From NCBI RefSeq assembly GCF_003947455.1, contig NZ_QHJH01000023.1, positions 1 through 64,000 on the forward strand: a stretch of 64,000 bases of DNA, given 5' to 3'. Made by a program: the position numbers and the translations under genes. This DNA comes from Streptomyces sp. WAC 04229. Its GTDB lineage: Bacteria > Actinomycetota > Actinomycetes > Streptomycetales > Streptomycetaceae. How positions within the stretch are numbered: the first letter of the stretch is position 1; each line of letters begins with the position of its first letter. This document shows positions 1 to 7,819 of the stretch, in pieces. The notes under the pieces were generated by a model, which had not been told where the DNA came from, did no database searches, and worked only from the letters and a program-made list of their open reading frames with translations.

Positions 1-1024
1 GCACGACGGTGCGCGGCAGCGGACCGCCCCGGTCACCGGCGGGCGGTTCGCCGTCGAGGCGCGGCCAGCCGTCGGCTGTCCACACGACACGCTGGATGGC
101 CGTCTCCCGGCCGAGGACGCACGGACCGAGCGGGCCGAGCGGCCGGGCCAGAAGGTGGGCGAGGTACCACTCGCCGTCCGGGGTCGTGACGAGGCTGCCG
201 TGTCCGGCCTTCTGGAGCGGCAGCCGGTCGTGTCCGGCGGAGGTGAGGAGTGGGCCGGCCGGGTCGGCCTCGTAGGGGCCGGTCAGGTTCCTGGCGCGGG
301 CGACGGTCACGGCGTGCGACCAGGAGGTGCCGCCCTCCGCGGTCATCAGGTAGTACCAGCCGTCCCGTCGGTAGACGTGCGGGCCCTCGGTGTGGGCGAG
401 CCGGGTGCCGCCGAAGATCCGGTGCAGCGGGCCGGTGACCCGGCGCTGCCCGCGGTCCCACTCCTGCAGGAGGATGCCCGCGAAGGGGTGGCGGCCGGGA
501 CGGTGGTCCCACTCCATCCACAGTGCCCAGCTGCGTCCGTCGCCGTCCGGGCCGTCGTCGTGGAAGAGGGACGGGTCGAAGCCGTGCGAGGGGAAGGGGG
601 CCGGGTCGGACCAGGGTCCGTCGAGGGCGGGGGCGGTGATGACGTGGTTGCGTACGTCCTTGAAGGCGCCGGAGAGGTTGGTGACGTCGCTGTACACGAG
701 GTGGAAGAGTCCGTCGCTGTGGGACAGGCAGGGTGCCCAGACGCCGCCGGAGTCGGGGCGGCCGGTCAGGTCGATCAGGCGGTCCTCGCGCAGGATGCCG
801 CCGAGCGATTGCCAGTTGACGAGGTCGCGGGAGTGGTGGACGGCGACCCCGGGGAGCCATTCGAAGGTGGAGGTGGCGATGTAGTAGTCGTCGCCGACGC
901 GCAGGATCGACGGGTCGGGGTGGAAGCCGGGCAGGACGGGGTTGACGATGTCGGGGCCTCGCCGCCCGTCGGGCGTTCGGCTCTCGGACCGGTCCTGGCC
1001 GGGAGCGGTGGGCACGGCAGTCAT
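1..1024 (-). CDS. GH43 family beta-xylosidase/arabinofuranosidase, C-terminal part outside window
   Basis: Cytoplasmic-type glycoside hydrolase family 43 enzyme; no signal peptide is visible, so it likely cleaves imported xylo-oligosaccharides. About 341 residues are visible and the 3' end runs off the window. Family motifs are present: NPVLPGFHPDPS near residue 30 (general base Asp), GFDPSLFHDDG (pKa-modulating Asp) and HTEGPHVYRRDGWYY (acid Glu). The ATG at 1024 follows GGAGAGACAC. It is the last visible gene of the binding protein-permease-permease-hydrolase operon, the arrangement of bxlEFG-bxlA in Streptomyces thermoviolaceus. Substrate (xylose versus arabinose side chains) is inferred from the operon and operator, not from the sequence. 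Confidence 0.9.
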   Translation of the reverse strand, partial: MTAVPTAPGQDRSESRTPDGRRGPDIVNPVLPGFHPDPSILRVGDDYYIATSTFEWLPGVAVHHSRDLVNWQSLGGILREDRLIDLTGRPDSGGVWAPCLSHSDGLFHLVYSDVTNLSGAFKDVRNHVITAPALDGPWSDPAPFPSHGFDPSLFHDDGPDGDGRSWALWMEWDHRPGRHPFAGILLQEWDRGQRRVTGPLHRIFGGTRLAHTEGPHVYRRDGWYYLMTAEGGTSWSHAVTVARARNLTGPYEADPAGPLLTSAGHDRLPLQKAGHGSLVTTPDGEWYLAHLLARPLGPLGPCVLGRETAIQRVVWTADGWPRLDGEPPAGDRGGPLPRTVV

Positions 1025-1050
1025 GTGTCTCTCCGGGGGTGAGGGGTGCG

Positions 1051-1968
1051 TCAGCCCTTGATGGCGCCGGCCATCACGCCGGACACGATGCGCCGGGCGA
1101 GCAGGGTGAAGGCCGCGAGGACGGGCAGGACGGAGACGACGACGCCGGCGAGCATCAGGGTGTAGTCGGTGTAGTAGCCGGCGGCCAGCTGGTTGAGGGC
1201 GATCTGCACGGTGCCGTTCTCCGGCGGCAGGGCGATCAGCGGCCAGAAGTAGTCGTTCCAGGCGAACATGAAGGTGAACATGGCGAGGACCGTCGCCGTC
1301 GTCCGCACCCCGGGCACCACCACGTGCCAGTACGTGCGCAGGAGTCCGGCGCCGTCCATGCGGGCGGCCTCGATCAGTTCGTCGGGGATGTTCTCCTCGA
1401 CGGCCTGGCGCATCCAGAACACGCCCACGGCGGAGACCAGCGCGGGCACGATCAGCGCGGACAGCTTGCCGTACAGGCCCATGTCGGTGACGAGCATGTA
1501 CAGCGGGATGATGCCGAGCCGGGTCGGGACCATGACGGTGATCACCACGCACACCAGCAACGGGTTGCGGCCCCGGAAGCGGAGCTTGGCGAAGGCGAAG
1601 CCGGCCAGGGAGGAGAGCAGGACGTTGCTGACGGCGGTGGTGCCGGCGACGGCGAAGGAGTTGCCGAGGGCCTGCCAGAAGGCGGACAGCTCGAAGACGC
1701 GCTGGATGTTCTCGATCAGGTGGCCGCCGGGCACCAGCGGCGGTGTGGAGCCGGCCAGGACGGAGTTGTCGTCGTGGGAGGCGACGACGACGCTCCAGTA
1801 GAGGGGGAAGACGGAGGCGGCGGTGATCGCCGCCAGGAGGGCGTAGGCGAGGGGTCCGGCCTTGTCGAGCCTGCCCGGTCCGCGCTTCGGGACGGTCCGC
1901 AGGGCCCGGCGGCGGGCGGTGGCACCGGGACGGGGTGCCGGGACGCGGGGTGGTGTGGTGACGGCCAT
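1051..1968 (-). CDS. Carbohydrate ABC transporter permease, MalG type
   Basis: Inner-membrane subunit of a sugar importer, 305 residues. After a Pro/Arg-rich cytoplasmic N-terminus it shows a first membrane helix (LLAAITAASVFPLYWSVV), further helices, and the EAA loop IDELIEAARMDGAGLLRTYW-like segment (PDELIEAARMDGAG) that docks on the ATPase. The typical MalG C-terminus ends in MAGAIKG. It lies 27 bp behind the other permease and 26 bp before the GH43 gene, so one operon is likely. No ATPase is encoded nearby; such Streptomyces importers normally use the shared MsiK ATPase (family knowledge). Confidence 0.93.
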   Translation of the reverse strand: MAVTTPPRVPAPRPGATARRRALRTVPKRGPGRLDKAGPLAYALLAAITAASVFPLYWSVVVASHDDNSVLAGSTPPLVPGGHLIENIQRVFELSAFWQALGNSFAVAGTTAVSNVLLSSLAGFAFAKLRFRGRNPLLVCVVITVMVPTRLGIIPLYMLVTDMGLYGKLSALIVPALVSAVGVFWMRQAVEENIPDELIEAARMDGAGLLRTYWHVVVPGVRTTATVLAMFTFMFAWNDYFWPLIALPPENGTVQIALNQLAAGYYTDYTLMLAGVVVSVLPVLAAFTLLARRIVSGVMAGAIKG

Positions 1969-1995
1969 GGGGTCTCCAGGTTGCCGGGGCGGCGG

Positions 1996-2946
1996 TCAGC
2001 CGCGCTCGGAGCGGCGTGCCAGCAGGAAGTTCACGGCGGCGACGACCGCGATGACGAGGAAGAGCACCCAGGAGACGGCGGAGGCGTACCCGGCGTCGTT
2101 GTTGATGAAGCCGTACTTGTACAGCATCAGCGTGAGCGTCTGGAACTGGTGCTCGGCGCCGCCCTCCGCGTTGCCCTGCTGGTCGAACAGGAAGGGCTCG
2201 GCGAAGAGTTGCAGGCCGCCGATGGTGGAGATGACGACGGTGAAGACGACGGTCGGCCGGATGGCCGGCAGGGTGACCTTCCGGAAGGTGAGCAGGCGGC
2301 CGGCGCCGTCGATCTGCGCGGACTCGTACAGGTCGCGCGGTACGGCCTGCATGGCCGCGAGGTAGATCAGGGCGTTGTAGCCCGTCCAGCGCCACATGAC
2401 CATGAAACTGATGGCGAGGTGCGAACTCCACGTGTCCGCGGTCCAGTCGATCGGGTCGCCGATCAGTCCCGTGCCCTCCAGGACCCAGTTGACGATGCCG
2501 AAGTCCCGCCCGAAGAGCTGCGAGAACACCAGGGCGACGGCCACCACGGAGACGTACTGGGGCACCAGGACCAGGGCCCGCCACACACTCTGTGCGCGCA
2601 GGTGGCGGTCGAGGAGCCAGGCGACGCCCAGGGCCGCGAGCAGCTGCGGGGCCGTGGAGAGCACGAAGATGCTGAGCGTGTTGAAGGTGGCGGTGTAGAA
2701 GTCCGAGTCCTCCAGCAGCCGGCTGAAGTTCGCGAGACCGACCCACTCCCCCGCGCCGGCGAGGCGGTCCCAGTCGTGCAGGGACACCCAGAACGTCTGG
2801 AGCAGCGGATAGAGCCCGAAGACACCGAAGACGAGGAAGAAGGGGGCGATGAACAGGTAGGGGAGCAGATGGCGCTCCGGGCGGATGCGACGTGATGGTT
2901 TCGCCCCGGCGGGCGGGTCCGTGGTGGTGGCGGCCTGGAGCGCCAT
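1996..2946 (-). CDS. Carbohydrate ABC transporter permease, MalF type
   Basis: Inner-membrane subunit of the sugar importer, 316 residues. I place the start at the ATG at 2946 (MALQAATTTDPPAG) because hydrophobic sequence begins soon after (LLPYLFIAPFFLVFGVFGLYP). The EAA loop reads RDLYESAQIDGAGRLLTFRK. Six hydrophobic segments are apparent and the protein ends in VNFLLARRSERG. It sits between the binding-protein gene (84 bp gap) and the second permease (27 bp gap). Its closest known counterpart by arrangement is BxlF, a xylo-oligosaccharide permease; the substrate is inferred. Confidence 0.93.
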   Translation of the reverse strand: MALQAATTTDPPAGAKPSRRIRPERHLLPYLFIAPFFLVFGVFGLYPLLQTFWVSLHDWDRLAGAGEWVGLANFSRLLEDSDFYTATFNTLSIFVLSTAPQLLAALGVAWLLDRHLRAQSVWRALVLVPQYVSVVAVALVFSQLFGRDFGIVNWVLEGTGLIGDPIDWTADTWSSHLAISFMVMWRWTGYNALIYLAAMQAVPRDLYESAQIDGAGRLLTFRKVTLPAIRPTVVFTVVISTIGGLQLFAEPFLFDQQGNAEGGAEHQFQTLTLMLYKYGFINNDAGYASAVSWVLFLVIAVVAAVNFLLARRSERG

Positions 2947-3029
2947 GCTGGTCTCCGAAACGGGGAAGGGCTGGAGGGCTGGGGAGGGAGGGTGGCGGCG
3001 CGCGCGGGGGCCGCGCCGCCCGTCCGGCG

Positions 3030-4310
3030 TCAGCGGATGTTCTTGGCGGCTTCGTCGAGCGCCTTGTCCCACGCCTCCTCCGGGTCCGCCTTGCCCTGTT
3101 CGACGAGCTGCAGTGCGTTGCCGAACGGAATGCGGGCCTGCTGGTCCTTGGTGCCGCGGTAGTTGGGCTTGAGGCTCTTGGCGGAGGAGGCGAAGATCTC
3201 CCCCGTCGGGGCGTCGTTGAAGTACGCGGACTTCGTGCCCCGCACCTCGGGGTCCTCCAGGACGGGGGCGAGTGAGGGCAGCGCGCCGACCGGACCGGTG
3301 AAGATCTTCTTCTGTGCGGCGGCCGAGGTGAGGAAGCCGGCCAGTTCGGCGGCCTCCTCGGCGTGCTTGCTCTGCTTGGGCACGGTCAGGAAGGAGCCTC
3401 CCCAGTTGCCGCCGCCGCCCGGCACCGCGGCGATGTCCCACTTCCCGGCGCCCGCCTCGCCGGCCGCGGTCGCGATCTGTCCGGTCATCCAGGCGGGACA
3501 GGTCATGGTGGCCATCCGGCCCTGCTTGATGCCGGCGTTCCACTGCTGGCTGAAGGGCTGGAGGTTGGCCGACTGCTCGTCCGCCGTCGCCTCGGCGCTC
3601 GCCATGAAGAACTCACGGACCTTGGGGTTCGTCTCCCCCACGTACTGGTCCCGGGCGTCGAAGAATCCGAACTCGGTCTGGTTCATCATCGCCATGAAGA
3701 TGTTGCCCGAACTGTCGAACCAGGCCTTGTCCTTCACCCGGTCCTGGAACTTCTCCCCGGTGGCGAAGTACGCGTCCCAGGTGGGCCAGAGCTTCCCGAC
3801 CTCGGTGCGGTCCGTGGGCAGCCCGGCCTTCTCGAACAGGTCCTTGCGGTAGCAGATGGCGAGGCTGCCGACGTCGGTGCCGTACCCCATGACGAAGCCG
3901 GGCGTGCCGAGCGTGCCCTGCTCCCACTTCCAGTCCAGGTACTCGTCCTCGCGGTCCAGGGCGCCGAAGTCGGCGAGGTTGGTGAACTTGTCCTTCACCG
4001 CACGGAACTTGGGCAGGTAGCCCTCCTCGATGGCGACCACGTCGGCAGCACCGCTGCCGGAGGCGATCTGGGTCGAGAGCTGGTTGTGGTGCTGGTCGAA
4101 CTGGGAGATGCGTTCCTTGACGTCGACGTCGGGGTGGGTGCGCTCGTACTCCTCGATCAGGGGCTTGTAGCCGAAGTCGCTGAACGTGGCGACGGTCAGG
4201 GTGAGTTTGCCGTCGGCCGTGTCGGAGCCCGAGCCGCAGGCGGAGAGGGCGAGGAGAGCGGTGGCGGCGGAGAGCGCGGCGGCGGTTCTGCGGGCACGCG
4301 TACGGCCCAT
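3030..4310 (-). CDS. Extracellular sugar-binding lipoprotein of ABC importer (family 1)
   Basis: Lipid-anchored solute-binding protein, 426 residues. The signal peptide MGRTRARRTAAALSAATALL ends in a lipobox LSAC with Cys at about residue 25, followed by a GSGSD linker. The mature domain starts LTLTVATFSDFGYKPLIEEYE, typical of the family 1 maltose/cellobiose/xylobiose-binding fold. It is the first gene of the minus-strand operon and directly faces the operator cluster at 4381-4499, so it should be the most strongly controlled gene. By synteny it corresponds to BxlE; the ligand (xylobiose or related) is inference. Confidence 0.93.
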   Translation of the reverse strand: MGRTRARRTAAALSAATALLALSACGSGSDTADGKLTLTVATFSDFGYKPLIEEYERTHPDVDVKERISQFDQHHNQLSTQIASGSGAADVVAIEEGYLPKFRAVKDKFTNLADFGALDREDEYLDWKWEQGTLGTPGFVMGYGTDVGSLAICYRKDLFEKAGLPTDRTEVGKLWPTWDAYFATGEKFQDRVKDKAWFDSSGNIFMAMMNQTEFGFFDARDQYVGETNPKVREFFMASAEATADEQSANLQPFSQQWNAGIKQGRMATMTCPAWMTGQIATAAGEAGAGKWDIAAVPGGGGNWGGSFLTVPKQSKHAEEAAELAGFLTSAAAQKKIFTGPVGALPSLAPVLEDPEVRGTKSAYFNDAPTGEIFASSAKSLKPNYRGTKDQQARIPFGNALQLVEQGKADPEEAWDKALDEAAKNIR

Positions 4311-4380
4311 GGTGGTCCTCCGGAGCAGGGGGCGTGGATGAGTGGCAACAAGCTCGCCGCCGCCGAAAACAAAGTCAATA

Positions 4381-4393
4381 GTTTCGCGAAAAC
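4381..4393. promoter_or_regulatory. Inverted repeat GTTTCGCGAAAAC, candidate sugar-repressor site
   Basis: TTTCG/CGAAA half-sites meet head-on, with no spacer base, 71 bp upstream of the binding-protein start. The half-sites match those of the xylan-regulon palindrome CGAAANTTTCG found before actinomycete xylanase genes, though in the opposite order. It probably contributes to repression of the minus-strand importer operon. Confidence 0.5.
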
Positions 4394-4446
4394 TTTAGTG
4401 AAGGGCTGATCGACCTGCGCGTTTGACCCAACTCCGATGGCGTTCC

Positions 4447-4457
4447 GCAAAGTTTCG
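4447..4457. promoter_or_regulatory. Partial xylan-regulon-type site GCAAAGTTTCG
   Basis: The right half TTTCG is perfect and the left half is degenerate (GCAAA instead of CGAAA). It lies midway between the two divergent genes and between two better sites, suggesting a three-site control region. Confidence 0.4.
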
Positions 4458-4488
4458 TAGCGTCAGGCCCGCGAGCTGCTCGGTTCTA

Positions 4489-4499
4489 CGAAAATTTCG
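4489..4499. promoter_or_regulatory. CGAAAATTTCG operator, perfect CGAAANTTTCG match
   Basis: This 11-bp palindrome with one central base matches the sequence reported upstream of Streptomyces xylanase and bxl genes (CGAAANTTTCG; BxlR site CGAA-N-TTCG). It lies 71 bp upstream of the first GH26-like gene and 179 bp from the importer operon. No LacI-family repressor gene is in the window; one could lie beyond the left edge after the GH43 gene. Confidence 0.65.
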
Positions 4500-4569
4500 C
4501 AGGCGGTTGACCCGGCCCCGCACCGACCGCACCATGCGAGCGCCGTGACCCTACGAAGCGGAGACACAC

Positions 4570-5808
4570 ATGACACACAAGAGACGGGCCTTCGGCGCGG
4601 GAGTCGCCGCCGCCGTCCTGCTCGCCCTGACCGGGCTGCCCTCGACCGCCGCGGCGGATCCGGCCCCGTCGGCCCCCGCCGACGGCAAGGTCATGCTGGT
4701 GATGGGCCAGGACAGCGACACGCTCGGCGACTACCGCAGGGACGTGCTGGACGACCCGGCGCTCGGGGCACCGGATCCCGGTGGCGTGACGCTGTACACC
4801 AACCTGGTCCTGGGCGGCTCCCCCGAAGCGCTGGCCGGGATGACCGGACCGGCCGACTGGGGCGCCGGGACGGTCGACTTCGCCCGGACGATGCGCGAGT
4901 ACCCGAACGCGACCGTCGCCGTCGGCCTGTACCTCTCCGACGCCACCTCCGGCTGCACCAACCAGCCGCTGCGCGCCATCATCGGCCGTGACGACGCGGA
5001 CGTCACCGCCGGGAACCCGAACCTCGTCACGCGGTACCGCGCCAAGGTCGACGAGATGATCAACCGGTTCAAGAGCTACGACCGGGACATCCTGCTGCGC
5101 ATCGGCTACGAGTTCGACGGCCCCTGGAACTGCTACAACTCCGAGTTCTACAAGGACGCCTTCCGCTACATCAAGGGACGCGTCGACGCCCTCGGCGCCA
5201 CCCGGGTCGCCACCGTGTGGCAGAGCGCCGCTTGGCCGGTGAACACCCACCCGGACCATCCCGAGTGGAACTACGTCGTGACCGACCCCGGCCACCTGGA
5301 CGACTGGTATCCCGGTGACCAGTACGTCGACTGGGTCGGGCTGTCCTCGTTCTACAACTCCCGTTCGGTGCGCACCCAGTGGGGCTGCGGGACGTACGAC
5401 ACCGATCCGGTCGGCCTCCAGGACCGGATCCTCGACTTCGCCCGCGCGCACGGCAAGCCCGCCATGGTGTCGGAGGCCGCGCCGCAGGGCGCCCGCACCG
5501 GCGCCGGGACCACGAGCTGCATCTTCCGCAACAGCCCGGCGCCGTCCAGTGGCCAGGCGATCTGGGACGGCTGGCACGCCGGGTACTTCGACTGGGTGGA
5601 GCGCAACAGGGACGTCATCCGCGCCGCGGCCTACATCAACACCGACTGGGACGCGCAGACCCAGTGGCAGTGCGCGAACGGCGCGCAGGCCGGCGGCCCC
5701 GGCTGCGCCAACGGCAACTGGGGCGACTCCCGCGTGCAGGCCGACCCCACCGTACTCGCCCGATTCCTCGACGAGATCAGGAAGCCGACATGGACGCACA
5801 ACGAGTGA
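4570..5808 (+). CDS. Secreted GH26-like (clan GH-A) glycoside hydrolase
   Basis: 412 residues with a signal peptide (MTHKRRAFGAGVAAAVLLAL, cleavage probably after STAAA). The mature protein reads as a TIM-barrel hydrolase: LRIGYEFDGPWN near residue 177 looks like the acid/base Glu strand of GH26 (compare RxxHExxGxW in mannanases), and MVSEAAPQG near residue 300 looks like the nucleophile Glu strand. Several Cys (CTNQ, WNCYN, WGCGTY, SCIF, QCANG, GCANG) suggest disulfides. The ATG at 4570 has a weak upstream SD (AAGCGGAGA). Its 3' end overlaps the next gene by 19 bp, implying coupling. The exact family and substrate (xylan, mannan or mixed glucan) are not settled; operator context favours xylan use. 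Confidence 0.75.
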   Translation: MTHKRRAFGAGVAAAVLLALTGLPSTAAADPAPSAPADGKVMLVMGQDSDTLGDYRRDVLDDPALGAPDPGGVTLYTNLVLGGSPEALAGMTGPADWGAGTVDFARTMREYPNATVAVGLYLSDATSGCTNQPLRAIIGRDDADVTAGNPNLVTRYRAKVDEMINRFKSYDRDILLRIGYEFDGPWNCYNSEFYKDAFRYIKGRVDALGATRVATVWQSAAWPVNTHPDHPEWNYVVTDPGHLDDWYPGDQYVDWVGLSSFYNSRSVRTQWGCGTYDTDPVGLQDRILDFARAHGKPAMVSEAAPQGARTGAGTTSCIFRNSPAPSSGQAIWDGWHAGYFDWVERNRDVIRAAAYINTDWDAQTQWQCANGAQAGGPGCANGNWGDSRVQADPTVLARFLDEIRKPTWTHNE

Positions 5809-7024
5809 GAACCGTCCTGCGGTCCCTGGCCGCCGCCGCGCTCACGGGACTTCTGTTCCTGCCCGTGGGCACCGAATCCGCCCGGGCCGCGGAGGCCACG
5901 ACCACCGCGGCCGCCCCGCCCGAACTGCTCCTCGGCCAGTCCACCAGGGGTGCCTGGGACGACTTCCACACCTTCGGGCAGAACGCCGACGGCGGCTCCG
6001 TCTACTACGAGCTGCGCGCCGGCGACTGGGTGAACCCCGCCCACCGCGCGTACGCCACCCTCCTCGCCGAGCAGGGGAAGACCGTCCAGGTCGGCATCAG
6101 CTGGAAGGACAACCCGCCAGGCTTCGAGGGCGGCGACGAGAACGCCAAGGCGGCACGGTCCCGGGCGGTCACCGCCGAGCTGGCCGCGGGCGGCCACACG
6201 GCCTCCCTCGACCGGCTGCTGGCCTTCACCGAGGCCCACCCCCGGGCCCGCTTCAAGCTGCGCCTGGACTACGAGGTGAGCAGCTTCTACCACTGCACCG
6301 ACGCGAGCTGCTCCTCGTACAAGAACGCCTTCAACCGCCTCGCGGGCCATCTCGACAGCCGGTCCACCGCGCACAACCTGGAGTACGTCTTCCACCCGGT
6401 GCGCGGCGAGTTCGAGTCGATGTACCCGGGTGACGCCGCGGTCGACTGGATGGGCGTCTCGGTCTTCGCCCACGAGCTGTGCCTGCCCATCTACGACCGG
6501 GGCCCCCTGTACAACGGCACTCCGCCGCAGAACTACGACGTGGCCGCCAAGCAGTGCCGCAACGCCTACATCGGCACCGACGCCCACGGCAACCCGGCCG
6601 CCGTGTGGCGGGCCTTCGACCACGACGCCAACGTGCTGAAGCTGCTGAAGTTCGCCAAGGACCACGGCAGGCCGGTCGTGGTCTCCGAGGCGGGCCTGAA
6701 AACTTCACGGCCGACGGCACCTCCACCGACGGCCTGGAGCAGCAGAGCGGTGACCTGTGGGTGAAGCGCCTGTTCTCCCTCATGAACTACCGGGGCCCGA
6801 TCCCCAACATGTCCGGGACACACGACCTGACCGGGGTGATCCGCTCGATCGCCTACATCAACCTGGACTTCCGCTACGGCTGGGACGGCATCGACGACGG
6901 GAGTTTCGACTTCCCGCCGGACACCACCTGGTTCGTCGACGGGAGGCTCTCCCGGTACGGCGCGGCGAAGGCCTCGTTCTGTCAGGGCCTGGCCGCGAAC
7001 GGGTTCACCGCTCGCTGCAGGTGA
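5790..7024 (+). pseudogene. Second secreted GH26-like hydrolase, interrupted by a -1 frameshift
   Basis: The start ATG at 5790 opens a signal peptide (LRSLAAAALTGLLFLPVG, then ARAAEA). The frame continues through the acid/base strand KLRLDYEVSSFYHC to the nucleophile strand VVVSEAGLK and then leaves frame at the A-run at 6699-6702, stopping at 6764. From there the -1 frame carries an obvious continuation (NFTADGTSTDGLEQQSGDLW ... QGLAANGFTARCR) to a stop at 7024. One extra A in the run would restore a 411-residue protein. It is a paralogue of the preceding gene and overlaps it by 19 bp. It may be a true recent pseudogene, a sequencing error, or slippage-rescued; the sequence cannot separate these. 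Confidence 0.75.
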
Positions 7025-7047
7025 CGGGGTGACCGGGCGGACCGGCG

Positions 7048-7073
7048 GGCGGGCGGACCGCGGTCCGCCCGCC
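7048..7073. terminator. Bidirectional hairpin terminator
   Basis: A perfect 26-bp self-complementary stretch (GGCGGACCGCGGTCCGCC at its core) lies 23 bp after the hydrolase stop and 18 bp before the stop of the convergent DUF4383 gene. There is no T-run, as is usual for Streptomyces terminators. Confidence 0.75.
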
Positions 7074-7091
7074 TTCGCCCTTCGCCCGGGG

Positions 7092-7652
7092 TCACCGCCT
7101 CCCGCGCCGGGGAGCCGCCGCGGGCAGCGCCCGGGTGCCGTCCGCCGTACCCGGCAGAGCGCTCCGCGCGGCTGCTTCCTCCCTCGCCGCCTGCTCGGGG
7201 TGTCGCGCCGCCCAGTAGGGATTGTCGTGCGAGAGCTTGCTGGAGACCCGGCCGTACATGCCGAACGTGGCGATGAACAGTCCCATGACGAAACTGAAGA
7301 TCACGTTGCTCATGCCGAAGCCCAGGATGTTGGCCGGACGGTCCAGCACGAAGATGTGCGCGAAGCCGCTCAGGAAGAAGAGCGCGCCCACCACGATGTT
7401 GAGGGTGGAGGCGACGTTGCCGCCGATCACCGCCCCGCCGAGCAGCGCCAGTCCCACCACGGTGGAGATGACACTGAGGGCGACGTTCGTGGTCATTCCG
7501 GCGACCGTACCGCCCCCCGTCCGGAACGGGCTGAGCGCGTCCGCGAAACCGAGGGCGGCGAAGGCCAGCAGGACGAGACCGCAGAAGCCGGCACCGTAGC
7601 GGTAGACGCTCGCGAGGTGGTGATCGACGGGCAGTTCGTCTCGTAGCTTCAT
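7092..7652 (-). CDS. DUF4383 domain integral membrane protein
   Basis: 186 residues. Following a short cytoplasmic N-terminus (MKLRDELPVDHHLASVYRYG) there are four hydrophobic segments: GFCGLVLLAFAALGF, VALSVISTVVGLALLGG, STLNIVVGALFFLSGFAHI and VIFSFVMGLFIATFGMYG. The tail is cytoplasmic, Ala/Arg-rich and disordered. This is the pattern of DUF4383 proteins of actinobacteria, whose role is unknown. The gene stands alone, convergent with the hydrolases and divergent from the photolyase, and may belong to a stress or light response but nothing here proves it. Confidence 0.85.
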   Translation of the reverse strand: MKLRDELPVDHHLASVYRYGAGFCGLVLLAFAALGFADALSPFRTGGGTVAGMTTNVALSVISTVVGLALLGGAVIGGNVASTLNIVVGALFFLSGFAHIFVLDRPANILGFGMSNVIFSFVMGLFIATFGMYGRVSSKLSHDNPYWAARHPEQAAREEAAARSALPGTADGTRALPAAAPRRGRR

Positions 7653-7819
7653 GCACCTGTTTCGCCGGCCGCGCCCGGATCGGATGCGCCGGTACGCCGT
7701 TCACCCGGGTGGAGCAGAAGGCTCGCCGCGTGCGCCCGTCGCGACGGGCGCGGTCGCGCCGATGCCCCCATGATCTCGTATCAGGGACCAATCGGAGTGA
7801 GCGCCGGAAGGAAGCGGTC

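Noticed and set aside
1039..2895. 618-codon plus-strand frame over the ABC permease genes
   Set aside because: The hydrophilic, Glu/Gly/Asp-rich product is the complement of hydrophobic permease codons; the minus strand is clearly coding.
7653..7819. Possible small gene between DUF4383 and the photolyase
   Set aside because: The upstream open frame in phase with the photolyase (from 7709) is Arg-rich without family resemblance; the ATG at 7820 fits homologues and has an SD, so the region is promoter sequence.
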